Below, one piece after another: positions 18,639 through 27,106 of a stretch of 29,204 nucleotides of DNA. Position numbers and translations under genes: made by a program. Positions within the stretch are counted from its first letter, which is position 1, and every line of letters begins with the position of its first letter. Origin of the DNA: Blastocystis hominis (lineage: Eukaryota > Sar > Bigyra > Opalinata > Blastocystidae); contig NW_013171828.1 in the NCBI RefSeq assembly GCF_000151665.1, positions 6,468 through 35,671 on the forward strand. The letters run 5' to 3'. The notes beneath the pieces were generated by a model. The model was not told the origin of the DNA and made no database searches. It saw nothing but the letters and a program-made list of their open reading frames with translations.

Positions 18639-21600
18639 TTCACTTTCATTCGTTTCAACCCAGTCTATACGAATTTGCCATAGGTCGAGTTTGCCAACAG
18701 CTTGTACAGGTTCTTCTCCACAGTGGTCTTGGACTTCGCTCGTTTCTCACTCAGCATGTTGACATACTCGAAGATGAACGGTGCTTGCTTGAATCGAATG
18801 ATGTGGTGAATGTGTGTGACACGATACCCCTGTTGAATGCCCAGTTGCAACAGTGAGTAATGCACGAGATACTTGTGACGAGGTACAAGATCGCAGATGA
18901 GCTTCGGTGTATTCACCTCTTTCACTTTGTCCACAATGTCGTTCTTCTCAGCGTACTTCTTGATTCTATCGGAGTACATGCCCGCCTTCTGTACGGGGAA
19001 GAATGGCAGATCATTGAACTTGTCGTGCAGCTCCACTGGTGCCTCGATATCACACTCGATGATGAATCCATACTTACCGAACGTCTTGAGTGATTGAACC
19101 CACCCATTCGGGTCACGATTGATCCTCTCCATCACTTCTCGTCGCTCGGGTACACCCACCAACTCATAAGGCATCATTCGATGCATGGCTCCACCATACA
19201 GGTTGTTGGCGTCCAGGTAGTAGATGCCTTGGGACGACGTTGCTTGCTCCTTGTTGTCAATGTTGACCTTGGCATGCCGTTTCACGATCTGTGTGATACC
19301 TCCTCGCAGGTTCTTCAACAATCGCATGAAGTCATCGATATCATTTGTTTCCATCAATCGAATTCCCTTGCTCTCATAGAATTCACCCATGCTATTCAAG
19401 AACACATTCACCAGTTGTTTCTCGGCGAGTCCCTCATTCGCGTTGATGCGCATGATGTACTGAGCCCATTTCCTTGCGAGGGTCATGAGGCTACTCTTAC
19501 TATGATCACCCTCCATTGTGACCTTCAAGAAGAGCGAATAGGCCATTTGTGGTACTGTGATGTAATTCATTGGATCAACACCGAATGCCTTCAGTGTGGT
19601 AATGCGGAAGTGCTCGAATGCATCAGCCATGAGAGTAACATCGAGTACATTGTACAATTCGTAGTATTCACCCCATGTCTTGATATCGAATGTCTTCCAC
19701 AGCTTCACCATGTGATCATATTCGTCTTGGGGCATCATCTCTCCCTTCATATCATCAATGCATTGCTCACGAGAAGGAATGACTGTATTGTTCAATGACT
19801 CGTACGACTTGATGAGACTGTAGAACATGGGTTCTTTCCGTGCCAACAAATCGATGTATTCGTCACTCCATTGCTTGCCTCGAGACTCACAGTACTTGCG
19901 TAGTTGGTCTTTGGTGTGCACGTACAAATCGAGGTTACCTCCAAGTGTCTGAGCCACAATGGAACGCAGTGGACTGCTGATGAGCTTCAACGAGTCCTTG
20001 AATTGAATGCCATTGTACTCGATCTGCATCTCCTTGTCTTCGGTGGTTGGAATGACCTCGAGGTCCCCAGGCATTGTGGCGATGCGCTTCATGATGAATG
20101 TGAAATCGTAGTGCGATCCATTGTGGAAGTAGACTGGCAAACGATAGTTCTTCTTGTTGAATGAGAGTTGTAGGTTACACTTGGTGCAACAGGAGCAGAT
20201 GTACTGTCCGGCTTCGAAGTGGCGTATCTCTCCCTTTCCTGTGGTGTATTCACCTGCCACATGTGCATGATGTCTCACCTTGCCGTCCTCCAGTTTCTTG
20301 TGGCAGAAGGGACACACGGTTGCTGAACGAAAGTCCTTCTCGACCTTCGATGTGCTCGCCAATGGCAATTCATCGAATAGATATGTTTTCACACTCTTGC
20401 AATAGTGTGAGATAGTCCATGAAAGGGCGAAGATCTTCTTCGCTCTCATATGGTGCATGGAAGACTCGTAGCTGCGTATCAATGGCTGGAATGCGTGACA
20501 CGGCCAAACAAAACAACATGATCGGCTTGTATCTGTTCTTGTCATCAATGGCTGACTCGAAGTCAGCGTACACGACGACCGGTGCTGGCATTTCGTATCG
20601 CTGGTTCGTGAATCGTAACCGAGTCTCCTCGTTCGACAACTCGTACTCTTCGCTTTCATTGACGAGTTCTCGATGTACTTGTACTTCGTGGTCATGAACG
20701 GCTTTGCGAGATCCGAAGAAGTCGTCACAGAACCTGCACTTCACGTTTCTTGCGAGATGTCTATTCTTTGCATCGTTCTGTCGTGTTATGCGATGTTTGA
20801 AATCGCTCAAGTCCTTGATGTACAGGAAGTGCTTGGGAGTACCCTTGGGTAGATTCAAGTCGTTTAAGATGCAGAAAGAGAAAGGAAGCTTTGCTTTCTC
20901 CTTACCTTTGTACACGACATCGCATGTGAATACATCGAATTGCTCCTTCGTCTTATCGGTGTATCCAGGCAAGAGTGTGACCTCGAATACATTGAGTGAT
21001 ACTTTCAACAATGCCTCCAATGCGGCGAATTTCTCTTCACTTCTATCAAAGAATGCATTGTCGCGAATGCCCGTTGCTTCCTCCACCTCGTGAATGGTCA
21101 CTCCGAACACCTTGTACTTGTCGGGTTGCTTCCACCACTTGTTGTACACGGTTGCATCACCCATCTTGCGATTTGCAATAATCTTGTGTCCGCCTTCACT
21201 CGCCAGAATGAGGCACCGTTGCAGACATCGGTTGTCATCGATGTTCGGGTTGATTACTGTACGCCCATGGACGAACGGTGCTTGATGCTTGTATCCTATG
21301 AATGTCCGTAGAGGGAACATCTCGACATGGAAGCCGATCCACCCATAGTACACGAACCCGCTTCCCTCTGTCTCCTGTTCCTCTACACCATTTCGGTACC
21401 ACTTCACGTAGTCCTTGATCCACTCGTCGATGCGTTCTCGGCGTACGATGCGGAGGTGTCCCAATCGATCATCGGTGAGGTTGAGAATCTTGGGATCTCC
21501 ATCATGTGTCCACATGAGGTTGTATGCCATGATGGTGACGAAACACTGGTTGTACTCGCGCATACCAGTCATGATGAACTTCTTCACGATCTCATTGAAC

Positions 21601-21734
21601 TCCTCGCTTTCATCGAATACGAGGTTGATCGGTTCCACTTCCTCATCGCCCTTTTCACCCGGTAGTCGAACCCACAGTCTCTTGTCATCATCGTTATTGA
21701 GGCGGAAGTCCTTCTTGGTTCGCTTCTCATTCAT
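18629..21734 (-). pseudogene. protein-primed DNA polymerase B (pPolB), frameshifted and 3'-truncated
   Basis: Polintons replicate with this enzyme. The N-terminal part (21734 to about 20400) has INPNIDDNRCLQRCL, a zinc-finger pattern (CRFCDDFF...H...H) and the Exo I motif VVYADFESA. After a frameshift near 20400 the rest continues: CPFCHKKLEDG...HHAH...CTKCNL (zinc-binding insert typical of Polinton polymerases), Exo II NGSHYDFTFI, Exo III YNVLDVTLMADAF, polymerase motif A YYLDANNLYGGAM and motif B KTTVEKNLYKLLANSTYGKF. An in-frame TAG (18665-18667) then interrupts it, about 12 more matching codons follow, and the sequence breaks off at the left inverted copy. Motif C (DTDS) and everything after it are missing. 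The gene cannot make an active enzyme as it stands. Confidence 0.88.
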
Positions 21735-22328
21735 CTATTCCTTGTACATGTCTCCTTCCACGGTGTGATAATACGTGAGTGCATACCCGAGTGACGAGTC
21801 GATCACATCACTCAAGCGTCCCTGTGATACCTTGCGATCGAAGCGTTCGAATGCCTTATTGTGTCTCATTTCACGCCTCTTCTCCACGGTGTTCAGGTAA
21901 GCGGGTAGGTGACGTTGTCGCTTCTCACCGAAATCATGCCAGTTCCACTCATACTCGAGGTACCGCTCGTTACAAACCTTGCTTCCCACGACGAGATACT
22001 TGCGCTTTCCAGCAGGATCACTCACTCGTTTACGTGACGCGCGTTTCGGAGGCTCAGGGATACTATCACTGTCATCATAGTGTTTCTCAACTTCACGTTT
22101 ACGCAACCCACGTTTTGAGGGTGCGAAAAGGGCGATATATTCATCGGGTATATTTACTCCAAACACCTTTCTCGAGAGATAGGCTCTCGAGTCAGGAATG
22201 GTCTGATCGGTGAACGTATCGCCTATCATGTAGTACTTGGCAGCCAATCGCTTCCAGGTTGGCCCACCGATTTTGATTTGTTTTCCTGTCTCAGGGTTGA
22301 TAGTATATCCTACGCGTTGTGAACTCAT
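21735..22328 (-). CDS. NPxTG-motif protein upstream of pPolB, unknown function
   Basis: 197 residues, starting MSSQRVGYTINPETGKQI. The N-terminal motif INPETGKQIKIGGPTWKRL recurs in the next gene and resembles short NP-x-TG-(R/K)-x-I motifs found in proteins of large DNA viruses (2-cysteine adaptor-like), though the flanking cysteines are absent. The middle is basic (PPKRASRKR). The TAG stop is followed at once by the pPolB ATG in the same frame, so the two could be separate genes or one long polymerase gene with an amber codon. A role in DNA binding or as terminal protein is a guess. Confidence 0.55.
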   Translation of the reverse strand: MSSQRVGYTINPETGKQIKIGGPTWKRLAAKYYMIGDTFTDQTIPDSRAYLSRKVFGVNIPDEYIALFAPSKRGLRKREVEKHYDDSDSIPEPPKRASRKRVSDPAGKRKYLVVGSKVCNERYLEYEWNWHDFGEKRQRHLPAYLNTVEKRREMRHNKAFERFDRKVSQGRLSDVIDSSLGYALTYYHTVEGDMYKE

Positions 22329-22419
22329 TTATTTTAGGGTCACAAAGTTTATAAGTGAATATACACGCGCGACCAAAGTGAATTAGTTAGAAGACGACTT
22401 CGTCTCCCCTATGGTCTTC

Positions 22420-22845
22420 CTAGAATGGGAAAATCGCATGGCCATCCGCGTCATATTCGAATTCATCAATGTCAACGTACTCAGACTTGGACGATGAATC
22501 GTCTGAATCGTCGTTTGCGAACATCTTGTTGATGTCTGGGTCGTTATCGTGCGCTTCTGCTTCTTCTTTTGTCATCTTCACCCATTGTCCTTTCACATGT
22601 CTGTAATTGTCTCGGATCAACTCATTGAATGCTGTGCCACCAATGATCATTGAGCGATTGTTGGGTGATAACATTCTCGACTTTGGAACGTACTTCGTCG
22701 TACCCTCAGGCAATGGTTTATCGTACAAGCGATTCAATTTCTCGTCGTACTTGTATCCACGCTTGAGAAGGTTCCAGAAGCGAACTCCGTTGATTTGAAT
22801 TTCTCGTCCTGTATTGGGGTTCAATGTGTGAGTAGGTCTGTCCAT
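22420..22845 (-). CDS. second NPxTG-motif protein, unknown function
   Basis: 141 residues: MDRPTHTLNPNTGREIQING at the start, then RFWNLLKRGYKYD, and an acidic C-terminus (NDDSDDSSSK...DIDEFEYDADG). It is a shorter relative of the protein at 21735-22328. The TAG stop is followed by 10 further in-frame codons and a TAA. It shares a 57-bp AT-rich divergent promoter region with the plus-strand gene at 22903. Confidence 0.55.
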   Translation of the reverse strand: MDRPTHTLNPNTGREIQINGVRFWNLLKRGYKYDEKLNRLYDKPLPEGTTKYVPKSRMLSPNNRSMIIGGTAFNELIRDNYRHVKGQWVKMTKEEAEAHDNDPDINKMFANDDSDDSSSKSEYVDIDEFEYDADGHAIFPF

Positions 22846-22902
22846 TTATATATTTATATATTTATATTTTATCTTTTAGTCCTAGTTCAGACCTTGATAA
22901 AA
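22846..22902. promoter_or_regulatory. AT-rich divergent promoter region inside the element
   Basis: Repeated TTTATATATTTATA lies between the divergent starts at 22845 (minus) and 22903 (plus). It is rich in TATA-like sites on both strands and is the only such run inside the element, so it probably drives both gene groups. Confidence 0.45.
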
Positions 22903-23412
22903 ATGAAGTACAAGAAAACAGAAAACAACACATGGTCTTCCCTGGTACGCACTTGTGAGGACGAGAATATCGAACTCGCCGATATCATCATTCATACCAA
23001 GTATCCGATCAATTCAGAGAGACTATTCGGCTTCAGTGTTCGCACCCCGCAATCGAATGTGAACTGTGGTTTGATCCTGCACGACTATGATTGCATCGAG
23101 ATGACTCTGGATGAAACTCGTCCGCCCATGTTTACCGAGGATGAATGGGAGTATCTATTGCCTCAATTGGAATCCAATGGTCTGCTCGGTGTGCCTCTAA
23201 ATGTGTTTGGCAGGACGTATGACGCTCAGCCCTATGTGGTGTCTGTGGAAACTGAGAATCGTGCTGTTTACTTCTTCTCCAACTACTATGTTCGCGTGGT
23301 CTACAAGGTGGTGGATGATGAAGTGCCGCCCGAGTTGTCCGATCTGTTCATCGATGATGGCGCGTTTCTGAAGGGTGTGTACGTTCGTGCATATCAGCGC
23401 CAAAGTAAATAA
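22903..23412 (+). CDS. Polinton-element protein of unknown function
   Basis: 169 residues starting MKYKKTENNTWSSLVRTCED. No transmembrane segment or known motif. The second half is rich in aromatic and beta-type stretches (NRAVYFFSNYYVRVVYKVVD). The start is chosen at the first ATG after the AT-rich promoter; the frame is open further upstream but crosses the divergent gene. TAA is 4 nt before the next ATG, a virus-like spacing that suggests joint expression or descent from a tight gene cluster. Confidence 0.55.
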   Translation: MKYKKTENNTWSSLVRTCEDENIELADIIIHTKYPINSERLFGFSVRTPQSNVNCGLILHDYDCIEMTLDETRPPMFTEDEWEYLLPQLESNGLLGVPLNVFGRTYDAQPYVVSVETENRAVYFFSNYYVRVVYKVVDDEVPPELSDLFIDDGAFLKGVYVRAYQRQSK

Positions 23413-23416
23413 GTAA

Positions 23417-23998
23417 ATGTCGTACATATTCAGCAGCAATGGAAACAATTACACGTTCTAGAAGCTCGATAACATGCTCATCAATATGCCAGAGAAGGAT
23501 GGTCATCATGTGCTAATTCGAGAAACAGTGGATGGCGTTCCTCAATATTCGTGGGGTAGTGCTTCATGCATCGTGAAAGTGAACGAAGCATTTGTTTTCG
23601 AGTACACACCAGAAGCTACCGAATCATTCAATGGCGAGTGGGGTGGTGATGGTATGCCGCCTATGCCGTCCGGATCATACCTGGTGACCACGAATGTCAT
23701 AACGTACCTTCCCGATGACATGTTCAACGATTGCGACTCAATCGAATCGGTGGTTGAAAAGGGTTATCGAGTGCTAGTCACGTTTGACAATACGCCTATT
23801 CTAGACAGACCGTGCATCGATACATTGAATAGTCTTGTATCTCATACTGGTTATGCTGTTGTAAATGTTGGTACCTCTCCTGTCCTTCGTACGTATTCGA
23901 ATCTTCCTATCATGCTTCTCGGTGGTGTGAAGAGCATCACGATCGTTTTCGAACACCTGGGCGATGTTGCTTCTTCTTCTTCTTCTGGATGCTTGTAA
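23417..23998 (+). pseudogene. Polinton-element protein of unknown function with amber codon 15
   Basis: The ATG at 23417 sits 4 nt after the preceding stop and opens MSYIFSSNGNNYTF, then TAG (23459-23461), then the same frame continues for 179 codons (KLDNMLINMPEKDG...) to TAA. A later ATG at 23474 would give a 174-residue protein. Beta-rich, with the segment ESFNGEWGGDGMPPMPSGSY and a serine run at the C-terminus. This is either a nonsense mutation, TAG readthrough, or a gene really starting at 23474. No family recognised; a structural (virion-like) role is only a guess from composition and place. Confidence 0.5.
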
Positions 23999-24025
23999 TG
24001 GGTCGATGTGATCTTGCTGCCTCTC

Positions 24026-24952
24026 TCAATGCATTGGGTTCTTTTCGACTCTTGGATCGGTGATGGGTGGTGCTGGTTGTGGTTTGCATTTGCTTGCCAG
24101 CAGTTCCCAATGATAGCACTTCTGGGTCTTACCGTTTGACCCTTTCACTTCGTACATCAATGGCATGAATCGATCGTTAATGTCAACCACTTCAACCAAG
24201 TCCTGAGACCATTTGCTTGTCAATGATCGTTTTTCCAAAATGCGAGGTCTTCGTGTCACTCCAACATAATCACCCACCTTGAATTGAGATGTTATGTCCT
24301 TCGCTGTCATGTTGGATGGTTCTGTCTTCTCCATGTACAAGATATCGTTGTTGTTGTTAAGCCAAATGTCATTGGGTGTATATCCGATGTCTCTGTTCTT
24401 CCTTCCATTATGTCGACGAACTGCACCATCGATCAAATCAAACCATACACCTTTCCATTGATTGATTGAATGGAAGGAAGGAACCATGATGTGTTCCTTG
24501 ATATCTCGAATTGCTCCTTCAGTTAGTACTGCCTTATTCGCTGAATCCATGTGATACATGGTGATGTCATACTTGTCCAAGATGTTTGTACGAAAGATCG
24601 CATTGGTGAATTCGGTGCCTCGATCCGAGCAAATATGCTTTGGTGATTCACCATATATTTGAATGATATCCTTCATTGCATGCGTGACTTCTGTAGCACT
24701 TTTACTCTTCAGTTTCCGAGTCATCAGGTATTTCGAATATCCATCAATACATACAAGGACATATTTGTATCCACGATTCTTGTAGAATCCAGTACTCTTT
24801 TGTGATCCTAACACTTCCTGTATCGATTTGTGTTGTTTTGAAGAGAAATCGATGAGATCGATGAAGTATATTTTTCGTTTGAACCCACTGATGATCACTC
24901 GAGTTGCACCTCTTCGTTTTGCTGGTTTCCATAGTTCCTTGATCTCATTCAT
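24026..24952 (-). CDS. Polinton integrase (rve fold, DDE), apparently intact
   Basis: This enzyme inserts the element's DNA by strand transfer. About 308 residues from the ATG at 24952 (MNEIKELWKPAKRRGA). The catalytic core is complete: VLVCIDGYSKY (first Asp), HICSDRGTEF (second Asp) and, 34 residues on, the Glu in AVLTEGAIRDIKEH. The C-terminal SH3/chromo-like part shows FKVGDYVGVTRRPRILEK, SKWSQDLVEVVDI and the Polinton-type ending KCYHWELLASK. The N-terminal zinc region is not clear; the frame is open upstream to about 25024 without an ATG, so the 5' end may be lost. No frameshift or in-frame stop interrupts the core, unlike the polymerase. Confidence 0.88.
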   Translation of the reverse strand: MNEIKELWKPAKRRGATRVIISGFKRKIYFIDLIDFSSKQHKSIQEVLGSQKSTGFYKNRGYKYVLVCIDGYSKYLMTRKLKSKSATEVTHAMKDIIQIYGESPKHICSDRGTEFTNAIFRTNILDKYDITMYHMDSANKAVLTEGAIRDIKEHIMVPSFHSINQWKGVWFDLIDGAVRRHNGRKNRDIGYTPNDIWLNNNNDILYMEKTEPSNMTAKDITSQFKVGDYVGVTRRPRILEKRSLTSKWSQDLVEVVDINDRFMPLMYEVKGSNGKTQKCYHWELLASKCKPQPAPPITDPRVEKNPMH

Positions 24953-25051
24953 GCTCCACACACACCTCGATAAATGAGTCACTATATTCAAGGAATGAAT
25001 AAGTTGTGTCAGAGGAAGAATCACAAACTGGTTATAGACTCGAAATGCATT

Positions 25052-25451
25052 TTATCCACTATACACTATTTCAAATAGAGCATCACTCGCATTCAACATT
25101 GCGATGATCGTTTCGATATCATATGTACCTCGTGGAATCGATAGAGTATGGAGACTGGATCCAAATACACTCATAACTTGTAGCCATTGTAGAAATTGAG
25201 AATGTAGTATTAATCATGGTGTTCAGAATGGCAATGATTTCACTCAGTGTATAATAACCAGGCGAGATCGTTACCTCTTCACCATTGGTGTTTGTCACCA
25301 CATTGATTGAGTCCACAATATTGAACATGACTTGATTGGGTTTGAATAGAACAGTCATGGAAGTGATAAATGGATTTCTGAACTTGTAAGGATTGATTGA
25401 ATCGAATGTGCCATTGATAGGTGAATCTTGTATGAGAATGGAATAATGCAT
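25052..25451 (-). pseudogene. remnant of a beta-rich, possibly structural, Polinton gene
   Basis: Starts MHYSILIQDSPINGTFDSIN. The first frame ends in TGA at 25119-25121. The same motif pattern resumes in another frame down to TAA at 25052, so a frameshift around 25150-25200 splits the gene. Two analogous units are visible: ISPGYYTLSEIIAILN in the first frame and IPRGTYDIETIIAMLN in the second. Repeated P-G-x-Y-(S/T)-x-x-x-II-x-x-LN units of this kind are familiar in proteins of adeno-like and Polinton-like elements, but I cannot name the family. Its 5' 160 bp are the right-hand inverted repeat. Confidence 0.55.
25290..25449 (-). repeat. right inverted copy (pairs with 18481-18638)
   Basis: About 160 bp inside the 5' end of the 25.4-kb gene, inverted with respect to the left copy. 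I estimate similarity of about 70% by eye. Similarity stops at GTGACAAAC, exactly where the left copy meets the polymerase. Confidence 0.8.
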
Positions 25452-27106
25452 GGGTAATTTCTATTTAACAAGGGATGGGACGCGAGGTGATCAATCGCGC
25501 CATGTGAATAAGCCTATTTTTCGACTTTACTCTTATGAAGGATATAAATATAATTTGCCCCTGTAAGCAACAAGAAACACTCGTTGCCAGGGATTAGAGG
25601 GCGACTTTGATTGGAATCATATTCACGCTCTCTTCGTCAATTACATACTACTAGTACAACTTCAGTAAGGTATTCAAGAAGATAGATAGATAGATAGATA
25701 GATATCAATGTCTATCTTCTATATATATACATATATATATCTGAAAAGTAATAGTTTGATTGTTGCCTCCAACAAATAATCAGCCAGATATGTCTCACAG
25801 CTTGATATTGGACAACTACTCATTCCCATAGAGTCCATTCTTATGGATTTCAGCTTTATCATCAACAATACTGATATCGCTATTAGTGAGTAATTCTATT
25901 CATCCTAATGAGTTGGGAACCAAAGCATTTCACTTTCATCAACCAACTCAAACAGCAAGTATTATGTATACTATTGTTATTCATGCTCGTAATAGAACAA
26001 CATTGTGAATCACTTTGTATCCCTATTGAAGTGGTGTACAATTCGATCCTTCCTTTAAATAGGAGATATTCTGCATTATTTGGCAGGTGGGGGATACTAT
26101 ACGGGTTAGAATAAGAGATAGTATTCTCTGGCAATATAACAAACTCTGATAGGCTCAGAGTGCATCAAAACGACAAAAACTGCACACCAACTATCGAAAA
26201 ACCTAGAAACAGTGGAATATGAATATATCTCTATTTGTTCGTATAAAATATATTATTTATTCTACCTTATTTTGCTCAGTTCTTCAACGACACACCCACC
26301 TTTCTCACAAACTCTACTATTCGATTCTACTATACACATATCACATATTATTACTATAAATGATAACCCAAAAACTGCTTATCGCTAGCTTTTCCATTTT
26401 CATTCCTATCATCATCTTCTACATACCCTATTTCTTTCTATCCCATCTATATAAAATTCCAAATGAATAGAACGAAAAACAAAACGCTTCCACTGGAAAC
26501 AACACTCTTCGATCTATTCATTCCACAATATCCCATTCCCGCTCATCTCCTTCCACTTCACAGTAAAAACAACTCCCTCCCTATTCGAAATCTATTAGGG
26601 GCTTTCGCACTCATACCCAATTTCAACACTATTTTCACAATTGCACAATTCCTGTGTATTTTTGAAATCATTTGTTTTACAATAAAAGCTATTAGATTCG
26701 TCTTACTGGGTTTGAATGTATTCAAAATTTGGAATTGGACTTGTATGTCCTGTCTTTTGTTTTGTTTTCGGACTTCTATGTGTTTTTGTGTGTTGTGTTG
26801 TGGGAGTGTAAGTATTGTAGCTGGGATGGGTTCTGTCGTCAAGTTGGTGTGTTTGAAGAAGCTAGTGTAGTGTGTGCTATCGTTACTTTGACTAAACTGT
26901 GTGTGTGAGATATGCATCGTGAACGCATTCAATACCATAATGGCGGTGGACCCTGGTTCCATTTTTGCTGTGTGGAGTGTGTTCCGAGTGAGGAATTTCT
27001 GTACTTCAAACTGTGCAACGTGGCGAACCCATTCATGCCATGTGTGACCGCGGATACATGGAGATAACTTGCAACGTGGGAGGTATCTGGTACAGGCACG
27101 ACGTTC
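25452..27106. other. AT-rich stretch without a convincing gene
   Basis: About 1.65 kb with markedly lower GC than either flank. It holds a GATA microsatellite with a hairpin, AT dinucleotide runs, and short frames on both strands with no family signature (for example a hydrophobic 135-codon frame at 26463-26870). There is no TGTTTGTT element and no good run of short introns. The outer end of the Polinton-type element probably lies in its first part. Confidence 0.6.
25678..25742. repeat. (GATA)n hairpin followed by an (AT)n run
   Basis: GATA repeats span 25681-25704. AGAAGATAGA (25678-25687) is the perfect inverted partner of TCTATCTTCT (25711-25720), so the array can fold on itself. An alternating AT tract follows to 25742. 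Confidence 0.85.

Larger units (their letters stand above)
18481..25451. mobile_element. Polinton/Maverick-type element, reduced and decaying
   Basis: About 7 kb without introns. It encodes a protein-primed family B DNA polymerase, a retroviral-type (rve) integrase and several small virus-like genes with 0-100 bp gaps. That polymerase plus integrase pair defines Polintons. Intact Polintons are usually 15-20 kb and carry double jelly-roll capsid, penton, protease and packaging ATPase genes; none is evident here except a possible structural-gene remnant. Diverged inverted repeats (18481-18638 and 25290-25449) mark the two sides. True terminal nucleotides and a target-site duplication were not found, so the borders are minimum borders. 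The polymerase is broken and the integrase looks whole. It sits between the ANK-HDAC gene and an AT-rich gene-free stretch. Confidence 0.82.

Noticed and set aside
19094-19798. 234-codon plus-strand frame inside the element
   Set aside because: Antisense to pPolB, whose exonuclease and polymerase motifs are on the minus strand.
26463-26870. 135-codon hydrophobic plus-strand frame, possible membrane protein
   Set aside because: Composition follows the AT-rich background, the opposite strand is equally open, and there is no motif or 3' element.
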